The notes under the pieces were generated by a model. That model searched no databases. It had not been told where the DNA came from and saw nothing but the letters and a program-made list of their open reading frames with translations. The position numbers were made by a program, and so were the translations under genes. From positions 76,422 through 140,421 of the forward strand of contig JAYOLL010000006.1 in assembly GCA_038120295.1 (NCBI GenBank): DNA of 64,000 nt, read 5' to 3'. Of this stretch, positions 27,637 through 35,200 are shown piece by piece. Position 1 is the first letter of the stretch. Each line of letters starts with the position of its first letter. The DNA comes from JAYOEY01 sp038120295 (GTDB lineage: Bacteria; Pseudomonadota; Alphaproteobacteria; MPNO01; UBA2964).

Positions 27637-28629
27637 ATGAGGCTTGCTACAGCCGCCGTCCCGTCGCCAGTCCTCCGGCGACAGACCGTCATCATCGGCA
27701 ACGATGACGACGCATGGGCCCCCCTTGCCGCCACTCTGGAGCAGTCCGGAATCGTTGCCCCCTCCGACACTGCAAGCGCGCTGCCCGCGGCCATCGCGTT
27801 CCTGTCCGGCTTGAGAGCCGGCGCCCGCCGCAAAGTCGAGACAGCCATCGCCGCCAATGCGTTCGACATTAAGAACACGCCTTCTTTCACCCGACCGGTC
27901 GACGACCGCGCCAAGGTGATGGTCGTCGGCGGCTGGAACCCGGTAAGCCGGCCGGACCTTGAACTCGACCATGTTACGCCGCATGTCATGGCGCGCTGGA
28001 TGGATGCGGAAGATTTTCGGCGTCCGCCGATCACTGTTTTCAAGAAATTTCCGTCGGCCATCGCCGACCCGGAATCCGAACTCGTCCTGCCCCGCATTAA
28101 CCTCGTTCAGGGCGCGCCGAGCGAGGGCCCGTTCGAAGCCGACGCCACGCTCGCCGTCGTGATCGGCAAGCCGGCGCTGCGCGTACCCGTCCGCAGCGCC
28201 TTGCGCCATGTCTTCGGACTGAGCCTGATGCTGGATGTGTGGAACAGCGAAATCTTTCTGGAAGAATCGCGTGTTCGCCGGGGCATGCTATCGAAAAACC
28301 TGAGCAACCTGACCCCGCTTGGCCCGTGGATCGAGCTTCAGGAGGGGAACTCTATCGACAACGAGCTGGAAATCATTCTCAGGATTGGCCGCAAAATCCG
28401 CCAGCGGTTCCGGGTCGGCGAGTTCGCCTACCGGATCGCGGAAGTCATTTCCTTCTGCTCGTCCGTCGGGCTGGAGCCGGGCGATGTCATCGCCTTCGGC
28501 GCCCGCATAGCGCGCGGCACCGGCAAGGGCCCGCTCGAAACCCCGACCGGCATCGCACCCGGCGATCGAATCGAAATCTCCGCCACGGGGCTGGGCACGC
28601 TCCGTAGTACGGTCGCGACCAACCCATAA
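27637..28629 (+). CDS. Diverged fumarylacetoacetate-hydrolase (FAH) superfamily protein
   Basis: 330 residues, about the length of its neighbour. The C-terminal half aligns with FAH proteins (GLEPGDVIAFGARIARGTG, PTGIAPGDRIEI), but the metal-binding Glu-x-Glu of the neighbour (YEVEMAYIIG) is DAT here (FEADATLAVVIG); the later Asp (LMLDVWNSE) is kept. Catalysis may be altered or lost, or this may act as a partner subunit. SD GGGAAG. It heads a three-gene run with the second FAH gene and UbiD. Confidence 0.75.
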   Translation: MRLATAAVPSPVLRRQTVIIGNDDDAWAPLAATLEQSGIVAPSDTASALPAAIAFLSGLRAGARRKVETAIAANAFDIKNTPSFTRPVDDRAKVMVVGGWNPVSRPDLELDHVTPHVMARWMDAEDFRRPPITVFKKFPSAIADPESELVLPRINLVQGAPSEGPFEADATLAVVIGKPALRVPVRSALRHVFGLSLMLDVWNSEIFLEESRVRRGMLSKNLSNLTPLGPWIELQEGNSIDNELEIILRIGRKIRQRFRVGEFAYRIAEVISFCSSVGLEPGDVIAFGARIARGTGKGPLETPTGIAPGDRIEISATGLGTLRSTVATNP

Positions 28630-28640
28630 GGATCAGGATC

Positions 28641-29618
28641 ATGCGCTTTCTGACTTTTGAGGCTTCACCCGGCATCAGCCGGTTCGGTTTTCTCAGCAAA
28701 GCGGGACGGGTCATCGACCTTGAAACCGCCTATGCGTCCGTTCTGGCGCAAAGCCTGCCGATTGAGCGCGCCTGCGATCTCGCCTCCCAGATGGCGCCTT
28801 CGGATGCGCTGGCCTTTATCGAGGGCGGAGACATCTGTCTCAAAGCCGCAAGGGACGCCTGCGACGCCGTCGAGGAAGAGGCGTCCGGCAACGGTGCGCT
28901 GACCGGTCCTCGCGGCGAAACGGTCGAGTTCGACCTCGACGCAGTGTCGGTCCTCGCGCCGCTTCAGAACCCTCGCAATTTCATCGCATCGGGCAAGAAC
29001 TTCGATGACCACCTGACCGAGATGCAGCAATCCAACCGGCCGGTCGCCCCGCGCATCCCGAGCGGCCATCCGCAATACCCGTCGGCCATCGTCGGGCCGG
29101 AGGAAACGGTCGCCTATCCCAAGGAAACCCGGAAGCTCGATTACGAGGTCGAGATGGCCTACATCATCGGACGGCGGGCGCGGAATATTTCGCCGGATGA
29201 GGCGCTCGATTACGTATTCGGCTTCACCGTCTATAACGACCTGTCTGCGCGCGACATGGGCGAGCAGCAATGGGGCGTGCCGATGATGCAGAAAAACCTG
29301 CCGGGCTTTTCTCCGATGGGCCCCTATATCGTGACACGCGACGAGCTGGGCGACCTGGAGACCATCGGCGTGCGGTCCTACGTCAATGGCGAACTGCGCC
29401 AGTCGAGCTCGATCGACCATATGCGATTCAGGATCGCCGACCAGATTTCGTTCTGGTCGCAAATCGGGCTGGAGCCCGGCGATGTGATCACAACCGGCAC
29501 CCCCGGCGGCGTTGCGGCGGGCCGCGGCAACGACGAGGAGCCGTGGTGGCTAACGCCGGGCGACGTGGTGGACTGCGAGGTCGACCGGGTGGGAACGTTG
29601 CGGACCTATATAGGATAG
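28641..29618 (+). CDS. Fumarylacetoacetate-hydrolase family enzyme
   Basis: 325 residues with the intact metal site ExE (DYEVEMAYIIG) and Asp (YNDLSARDM) and the GLEPGDVITTGTPGGVA signature. The family includes acylpyruvases, 2-oxo-hepta-diene-dioate hydratases/isomerases and other hydrolases of meta-cleavage pathways. It follows the diverged FAH gene by 11 bases and precedes UbiD by about 30, suggesting a short aromatic-acid pathway (inference). Confidence 0.88.
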   Translation: MRFLTFEASPGISRFGFLSKAGRVIDLETAYASVLAQSLPIERACDLASQMAPSDALAFIEGGDICLKAARDACDAVEEEASGNGALTGPRGETVEFDLDAVSVLAPLQNPRNFIASGKNFDDHLTEMQQSNRPVAPRIPSGHPQYPSAIVGPEETVAYPKETRKLDYEVEMAYIIGRRARNISPDEALDYVFGFTVYNDLSARDMGEQQWGVPMMQKNLPGFSPMGPYIVTRDELGDLETIGVRSYVNGELRQSSSIDHMRFRIADQISFWSQIGLEPGDVITTGTPGGVAAGRGNDEEPWWLTPGDVVDCEVDRVGTLRTYIG

Positions 29619-29652
29619 CGCAAAATCGTCTGAACCGAACGGGAGGGTAGAA

Positions 29653-31266
29653 ATGGCGACGGCGATGAAGCCGACAGGCGACTTCGATTTCGAAAAATTC
29701 CGCTTAAGGACATTTACCGAACGCCTGGTCGAAATCGGCGAGGTCGAAATTCACGACAAACCTGTCGCGCTGACCGCCTTGAGCGGCCTCATCGAAGATA
29801 CGGAAAAGGCCGTCCTGTTCAGGAATGTTGGCCCGGAAAACGTGGAAATGATCGCCAAGGCCGCTGCCGGACGCGAACGCATCTGCGCTGCCTTCGAAAC
29901 CACGCGGGACAGGCTCTACGACGAGTTTCAGAACCGTCTCGCCAATCCGAAGGGAACGATCGAGATTCCTTCCGACGAAGCGCCTGTCCATGCCGTCAAG
30001 ATCACGGGCGACGATATCGACCTCACCCGCCTGCCCTTTTACCCGCATCACGAATTCGATGGCAGCGCCTATATCAGTTCGGGCATCGACTATGTCCGCG
30101 ATCCCGAAACCGGTCGGACCAATGTCGGCAGCCGCCGGCTGTCGCTGCGCAACCGTACCCAGACCGGCACCAACGTGACAGCACCGTCAGATCTGAAGAA
30201 AATTTACCAGGCCTGCGTCGCGCGCGGTGAAAAACTGCCGATTACTTTTACGCTCGGGAACCATCCTCTGGATTTCTACGCGGCGACGACGCGGACGCCC
30301 GGCGACGAGGTCAACCTGATCCCGACGATGCGGGGCGAAACGGCGCCGGTCGTAAAATGCCTGACCAACGATCTGCTGGTGCCGGCGGACGTGGAAATGA
30401 CGCTGGAGGGTTATCTCGACGAGCGCGGCTATGTCGAGCCGGAAGGACCGTACGGCGAATATATGGGCTATTACGGCTCCATCCATCTGGACCCGGTTTT
30501 TACCTGTACCGCGATCACCATGCGAAGCGACGTGCTGCACCAGACGCTGCAGCACGGCTCCGCCTTCGTGCTGGATCAGTGCGATTCGGCGTCCATGACC
30601 GCCATGCGGGTCGAGGCCGATGCGCTCAAGATCCTGCGATCGACGGTGCGCGCTCCGGTCGGAGCCTATCTGCGCGAAACGTCCGGCGGCGGCGGGGGGT
30701 TGAGGATTTCGATCAACCAGCAGTTCTTCGGCGAGGCGCGCAATGCCATCATCGCGCTGTTCGGCGGCATAAGGCGGCTCAAGCATATCTGGGTGTTCGA
30801 CGAGGATATCGATATCCGCGACGACCGGCAGGTCGAATGGGCGTTCGGCACGCGCTTTCAGGCCGATCAGGATATCGTCATGGTAACCGGCATCATGGGC
30901 CAAACGATGGATCCTTCGCTCCAGGGGCGGCGCACCGGGGCCAAGGCCGGGTTCGACTGCACCATCCCCTTCCCGCGCGGCAATGCCGTGACGCTGACCC
31001 GTTGCGCGGCAGCGAGGTTTTCAGGGGAACCGGCCCGGTTCCAGACGGTAGAGCAGGCGCTTGAGTCCGAACCGATGTTCTATACTCATCTGGTCGAGGC
31101 CATCGGCAGCGAGGACGGTCGCGATGTCGCCTGCGCGCTGGACGAGTTGCGCGACAGGGGCAAGCTTGGGCGCGACAAGGACGGTCGCTATCACCTGACC
31201 GATGCGGAACCGGGAACGACGGGAATCGTTGGCGAGCTGTATCACGATCCGAATTCGGGGACCTGA
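29653..31266 (+). CDS. UbiD-family (de)carboxylase
   Basis: 537 residues, within family range. UbiD enzymes use prenylated FMN to decarboxylate aromatic or unsaturated acids. Recognised blocks include EGPYGEYMGYYG with the acidic residues near the prFMN site, REMSGGGG-like RETSGGGGGLRISI and the C-terminal QGRRTGAKAGFDCT segment. Strong ribosome site GGGAGGG. No UbiX (prFMN synthase) gene is in the window, so the cofactor must come from elsewhere. The substrate is unknown. Confidence 0.88.
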   Translation: MATAMKPTGDFDFEKFRLRTFTERLVEIGEVEIHDKPVALTALSGLIEDTEKAVLFRNVGPENVEMIAKAAAGRERICAAFETTRDRLYDEFQNRLANPKGTIEIPSDEAPVHAVKITGDDIDLTRLPFYPHHEFDGSAYISSGIDYVRDPETGRTNVGSRRLSLRNRTQTGTNVTAPSDLKKIYQACVARGEKLPITFTLGNHPLDFYAATTRTPGDEVNLIPTMRGETAPVVKCLTNDLLVPADVEMTLEGYLDERGYVEPEGPYGEYMGYYGSIHLDPVFTCTAITMRSDVLHQTLQHGSAFVLDQCDSASMTAMRVEADALKILRSTVRAPVGAYLRETSGGGGGLRISINQQFFGEARNAIIALFGGIRRLKHIWVFDEDIDIRDDRQVEWAFGTRFQADQDIVMVTGIMGQTMDPSLQGRRTGAKAGFDCTIPFPRGNAVTLTRCAAARFSGEPARFQTVEQALESEPMFYTHLVEAIGSEDGRDVACALDELRDRGKLGRDKDGRYHLTDAEPGTTGIVGELYHDPNSGT

Positions 31267-31278
31267 CGGCGACGACGC

Positions 31279-31689
31279 TCAGTAATAGTCCATCATCTGC
31301 GAGAGTTCCCACTCCGCATCGAGAGAATTCTCGGCTTTTCGAACGGTCTGCCAGAGTTCCTGCCAGGCTTCGTAGGATTGCTTCTGTTTCTCGCGCGCCG
31401 CCAGCATTTCAGGCGTGACGGCGCGACGGGCGCGTGTTTGCGCGACAAAAGGTTCGCCTTCTTTGACGCCGAGCTCGGTAAGGGTCTTGCGAACCTGACG
31501 AAACTGGTTCTTCTGGGTCCGGTAATCGGCAACGCCGCCGACCACGTTCACCTTCCGGCTTGCGCCGTTATAAAGGATTCGAAGGGCGACGCGGCCGTCG
31601 TTCAGGATTTCTTCCTCAACGCCCTCAATGGCAAGCATCTGTTCGACGACTTTCGCGAACCATTGATTTTGCGTCGCGCTGGCCGGCAT
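31279..31689 (-). CDS. Hypothetical protein, charged, helical C-terminus
   Basis: About 136 residues from MPASATQNQ (31689); the frame extends to 31749 with a Cys-rich leader. Not recognised. The first half could be a small alpha/beta domain, the second half is helical and rich in Glu/Lys/Trp and ends SQMMDYY. Convergent with UbiD, 12 bases between stops. Confidence 0.6.
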   Translation of the reverse strand: MPASATQNQWFAKVVEQMLAIEGVEEEILNDGRVALRILYNGASRKVNVVGGVADYRTQKNQFRQVRKTLTELGVKEGEPFVAQTRARRAVTPEMLAAREKQKQSYEAWQELWQTVRKAENSLDAEWELSQMMDYY

Positions 31690-31851
31690 GCCGGGTTCCT
31701 GTCTCTCAACATAGCTGTCGGCGCAGCAACCGCAGCACCGTGGGCGCACCGTAACCTATAAGTGATTGATATCAAGAAATAATGACGGGAGAAACGGCGT
31801 CTCTACGCCATGAAGTCAGACGAATGCCTGCGCGAGAGACGGTTTGGCGCC

Positions 31852-32202
31852 CTAACCGCGGGCCCAGCGCCGGTAGGCGTCTTCTACCTCCTGCAACACC
31901 GCCGCTTTCTCGGAGGAAGCGACCGCCGGAGACGAGGCAAGACGCTTGTATTCTTCACGGGTTTTGACCACTGCCGTCCACAAGGCCGCGCGGCGAAGCG
32001 GATCCGTCCTGTTAGAGGCCGCCGCAAATCGTTCGGCGGCGGGCCGGTTCACATAATCCGCCAGAATCTTTCTGAGCGCGGTCGCTATCTCGGTCTCGCC
32101 CGTCGAATAGGCGACGTAGAACGCATCGAGAATCTTGTCGCCCAGATCGGCTGAGCCGGTCGATGACTGACTGTCGAAATTATCGATAAAATCAATTTGC
32201 AT
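31852..32202 (-). CDS. Hypothetical protein, all-helical
   Basis: About 116 residues from MQIDFIDNF (32202); an upstream ATG at 32238 is possible. The sequence looks soluble and helical, with KTREEYKRLA and EDAYRRWARG. No family recognised. It lies downstream of the cluster B terminator (32293-32320), so it needs its own promoter. Confidence 0.55.
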   Translation of the reverse strand: MQIDFIDNFDSQSSTGSADLGDKILDAFYVAYSTGETEIATALRKILADYVNRPAAERFAAASNRTDPLRRAALWTAVVKTREEYKRLASSPAVASSEKAAVLQEVEDAYRRWARG

Positions 32203-32292
32203 GGCGGACTCGGAACAGCTGGTGGAAATCAGGGCCAATTCCGTAAAATTTTAGGGACAGGCGGTTACCGTTCGGTAAATGACGCTGCAGGA

Positions 32293-32320
32293 AAAACTGA
32301 CCGAAAGATCGGTCAGTTTT
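32293..32320. terminator. Strong intrinsic terminator at the end of redox cluster B
   Basis: A perfect 12-bp stem (AAAACTGACCGA / TCGGTCAGTTTT) with a 4-base loop and A/U-rich flanks on both sides, so it can work in both directions. On the minus strand the last sense codon and the TGA stop of the decaheme gene (32315-32313) lie inside the stem. Confidence 0.9.
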
Positions 32321-34385
32321 CGCGACCCGATCGACCCGCCTTGACGATTCCCCTCTCCATCACCGCCGGTGCGGACGCATGATAGACATGACACGTCATA
32401 CAGCTGTCGCCGGCGCTTTCCGGCGAATGGCATTTGGCGCAGACGTCGACGGACATATTTCTGAATCCGCTTTCGAATTTCGTCGGATCTCCGCGTACGT
32501 ACGTCTCGGAGAATCTGGCGTTTTTCGCAATCTTGTGGCACTCGCCGCACATATTTGCGGCGCCGAGAATATGGGGCGCGTGACTGAAGGCCGTCAGCGA
32601 AGACCTGACACTGCGCTGACGGGCGCCCTGCCAGTTAATGTCAGCCGCGTCATCGGCGAAATCGGTCGAATGGCAGGCAAGGCATCTGCCGGAAAAATCC
32701 TTGCTCGATACCGTTTCCGCCATTTCCTCTGAAAACGAATCCGGCTTCGACCGATGCGCGTTCAGGGCGATTTCGATGACCGATCTGACCGGAGCAACGG
32801 CCCGGTGGTTATTGAAATTGTAAAAGACGGCGCCGAAATCGACGAAGAATTCGTTGGGCTTGGCCTCCGCACCGGCGTCGGCCGGCTCGACGGGCGCTGT
32901 CTTCGGAGCCTCTCCGGCTTCTTTCATCCGGAGTTCCTGCATCAGATTCGGAAAATACGCTTTCTGAAGTGCGACAAACGGATCCGAAGCGATATGACCG
33001 GCGAAGGAGTCGAGATGGGGACCGACCGAGCCCTGGCCATATCGGTTGCCGGTATCCGCGGCCAGCGCCGTCGCTCGGCTGACCGCCTGCGCCGCGATGA
33101 ATTTCTTGATCGACCAGGCGAAGGTTTCGACGTGGCGGATTTGCTCTACGGTTGCGTCTCCCAGATCCAGCAATGGAAGTTCCGCCTCCCGAAGCGCAGC
33201 GTAGGCGGACCTGAAACCGTCATCGTGCGATAGCAGCAATTTCATCAGGGCCGGCAGATACTCCACGTCGAGACCGTCCGGCCATTCTCCAATCCGCCCG
33301 CCCTTCTCGCTCAGCGTCTCTAGGTCGATCCCGGGAATCGCCAGCAGCATGACGGAGAGGTCCTTGAAATCCTTGCCGTGACAGCCGCCGCAGGTCTTGT
33401 CGAACCCTCCGGTCGTCATCAGGCCCCGCCTGCTGTCGTCTCTATGGCAGCCGGTGCATTGCCTCGGCGCCGATTTCGGATAGCGCGGATCCTCGAAATG
33501 CTTGGTCAGATGGGTTTCGTGATTGAAGCGAAGCCGCTGCCGCCTTGTATGGGGATAGTTGCGAAAATCCGGGTGGCCGTCCGATACGCCTGCGAACTTC
33601 CGGACATGGCAACGGTTGCAGGTATCGTTCGACACGGGCGACAGGTTCCCGGAGCGCCCCTTGTGCTCTGTATGGCAGGAAAGGCATGCGCCGCCTGCGG
33701 GAACGACTGCGTCTTCGGGGTGCGGCGCCGCGCCCAGAAAACCCGCCATCCTGGTAAGAGCCGGATGGGTCGACGTGTCCGGCGTCAGGCGACCTGAGAT
33801 CGCGTCCAGAGCCGCCCTGGGCAGGTTATGGGCGTCCCCCGTCGCCTCGGGGGCATGACAGGAAGCGCAGGCCTTTCCTGCCTCCTTGTGCGGGTCGCCG
33901 TGAACGGCTTTTACGATCAACGAGGTCATGCCGTTGTCGTCAAAACCGTGACAGCTCCTGCAATCGTTGATTGCGGCATGGCTGGCGGAAAGCGGGCCGG
34001 CGGTCAGCAGCGCGTTTCGGACATCGGGCCCGAACGCCATTCCCGCGAAGATCAACCCCACGGCGATCGCGACAGCCCAGAAATTCAAGGCGCGCAAGAG
34101 CCGGCCCTGTGTCCGAACGGGCCGGCACGGGATCACGGCAAGGCAACAGGTGCCGTCCGGCAATGGCCCGTCAGCGCACTTGCCGCCCGACGACTGCTGA
34201 CGCGTGCAGCTCCAGCGGTCGCCGTTCTTCAACGGGTGGCATTCGAACCCGCCCCGGCACACGCCGTTTGCCAACGGTCCCAGCTCGCATGGACGTCCGG
34301 CCGCGCGACGGCCGCAGACCCAGCCCTGGTTGGGGCGTTCGTAGCCGCTGCTCCGAAAGTCGAATCGCTGTAGCGGACCGGCCAT
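32313..34385 (-). CDS. Membrane-anchored decaheme cytochrome c (cluster B) with Cys-rich cytoplasmic N-terminus
   Basis: About 690 residues from the ATG at 34385, which overlaps the cytochrome b stop as TGATG; the start MAGPLQRFDF matches the cluster A paralogue. Layout: Cys-rich duplicated domain (about residues 18-85, with WVCG and WSCTR halves), one membrane anchor (about 97-117, Arg-rich on the N-side), then ten CXXCH sites: CRSCH, CASCH, CLSCH, CNRCH, CTGCH, CGGCH, CLACH, CGECH, CAKCH, CMTCH. The spacing of the last four mirrors cluster A. The DTGDILSG repeat is absent. It should be the periplasmic outlet of chain B. Confidence 0.9.
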   Translation of the reverse strand: MAGPLQRFDFRSSGYERPNQGWVCGRRAAGRPCELGPLANGVCRGGFECHPLKNGDRWSCTRQQSSGGKCADGPLPDGTCCLAVIPCRPVRTQGRLLRALNFWAVAIAVGLIFAGMAFGPDVRNALLTAGPLSASHAAINDCRSCHGFDDNGMTSLIVKAVHGDPHKEAGKACASCHAPEATGDAHNLPRAALDAISGRLTPDTSTHPALTRMAGFLGAAPHPEDAVVPAGGACLSCHTEHKGRSGNLSPVSNDTCNRCHVRKFAGVSDGHPDFRNYPHTRRQRLRFNHETHLTKHFEDPRYPKSAPRQCTGCHRDDSRRGLMTTGGFDKTCGGCHGKDFKDLSVMLLAIPGIDLETLSEKGGRIGEWPDGLDVEYLPALMKLLLSHDDGFRSAYAALREAELPLLDLGDATVEQIRHVETFAWSIKKFIAAQAVSRATALAADTGNRYGQGSVGPHLDSFAGHIASDPFVALQKAYFPNLMQELRMKEAGEAPKTAPVEPADAGAEAKPNEFFVDFGAVFYNFNNHRAVAPVRSVIEIALNAHRSKPDSFSEEMAETVSSKDFSGRCLACHSTDFADDAADINWQGARQRSVRSSLTAFSHAPHILGAANMCGECHKIAKNARFSETYVRGDPTKFESGFRNMSVDVCAKCHSPESAGDSCMTCHVYHASAPAVMERGIVKAGRSGREN

Positions 34386-35200
34386 CACATTCCCGAATAG
34401 GCATGGTTGACGACGGCATGGACCGCCATCACGACCATCATGGCAAGAGATACTGGCACGTGGACAAGCAGCCACGATTTCAACAGCCATTGATAGGAGT
34501 AGCAGAGATCGAGTTCGTGCTTCTGTTCGACCAGGGACAGAAGCTCGTCGACCAGGGAAAGTTCGCTCTCGGACAGATTTCGCGAAACGCCCTCGGCGCC
34601 GCGCATCAGGCCCGACAATCGCCGTCGCGCCGAAATGACACCGATGCCCACGAGACGGGGCGTTCTGATCCAGCTCTGCAAATGGTTGAAATAATAATCC
34701 GCGATGGGCGATTCCTTGCGGGCCTCCAAAGCGAGTTCCACGAGATTGTCGGCGTTGCCGCCAATCCGGGCGGCGAATTCGGGAATGCGCTCCATAATGA
34801 ACTCCTCGCGCAGCAGCGAGAGGTATTGCGGAATTACGGAATTAAGCCACTGCCCCAGAAATCCGGACAGGGCGGCCAGCAGGAACAGTATGGCGAGACT
34901 TGTCTCAAGGACGCCGTCGGGCCACCGGAAATCGATGTGGATCAGAAAGAGGGCGACGGCGAACCACCCCAGAAACAGGTGACAGGCGGTCCAGAGAGCA
35001 TTCGGCGCGATCGGCAGGACGGACAGACGGCGGAGCGGCCGGTATAGGACAAGAAGGGAGACCGTTGCCGCAAGGATCCAGCCGCTGATAAAGGCGGAAT
35101 GCCACCCCATCAGACTGTACGAAACGGTGATGACGAAGACGATGCCCGCCGCCAGGCTGACGAGCCCGCCCCGGGCCAGATTTGTCGTTATGGCGCTCAA
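34385..35200 (-). CDS. Di-heme cytochrome b-like membrane subunit (cluster B)
   Basis: 271 residues, paralogue of 8731-9561 with the same two His pairs 14 positions apart (HLFLGWFAVALFLIH and HVPVSLAMMVVMAVH) in membrane helices and a central soluble loop. The apparent start is a TTG that overlaps the ferredoxin gene stop as TTGA, the same coupled geometry as the GTGA in cluster A. It probably moves electrons from the ferredoxin subunit to the decaheme protein. Confidence 0.85.
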   Translation of the reverse strand: MSAITTNLARGGLVSLAAGIVFVITVSYSLMGWHSAFISGWILAATVSLLVLYRPLRRLSVLPIAPNALWTACHLFLGWFAVALFLIHIDFRWPDGVLETSLAILFLLAALSGFLGQWLNSVIPQYLSLLREEFIMERIPEFAARIGGNADNLVELALEARKESPIADYYFNHLQSWIRTPRLVGIGVISARRRLSGLMRGAEGVSRNLSESELSLVDELLSLVEQKHELDLCYSYQWLLKSWLLVHVPVSLAMMVVMAVHAVVNHAYSGM

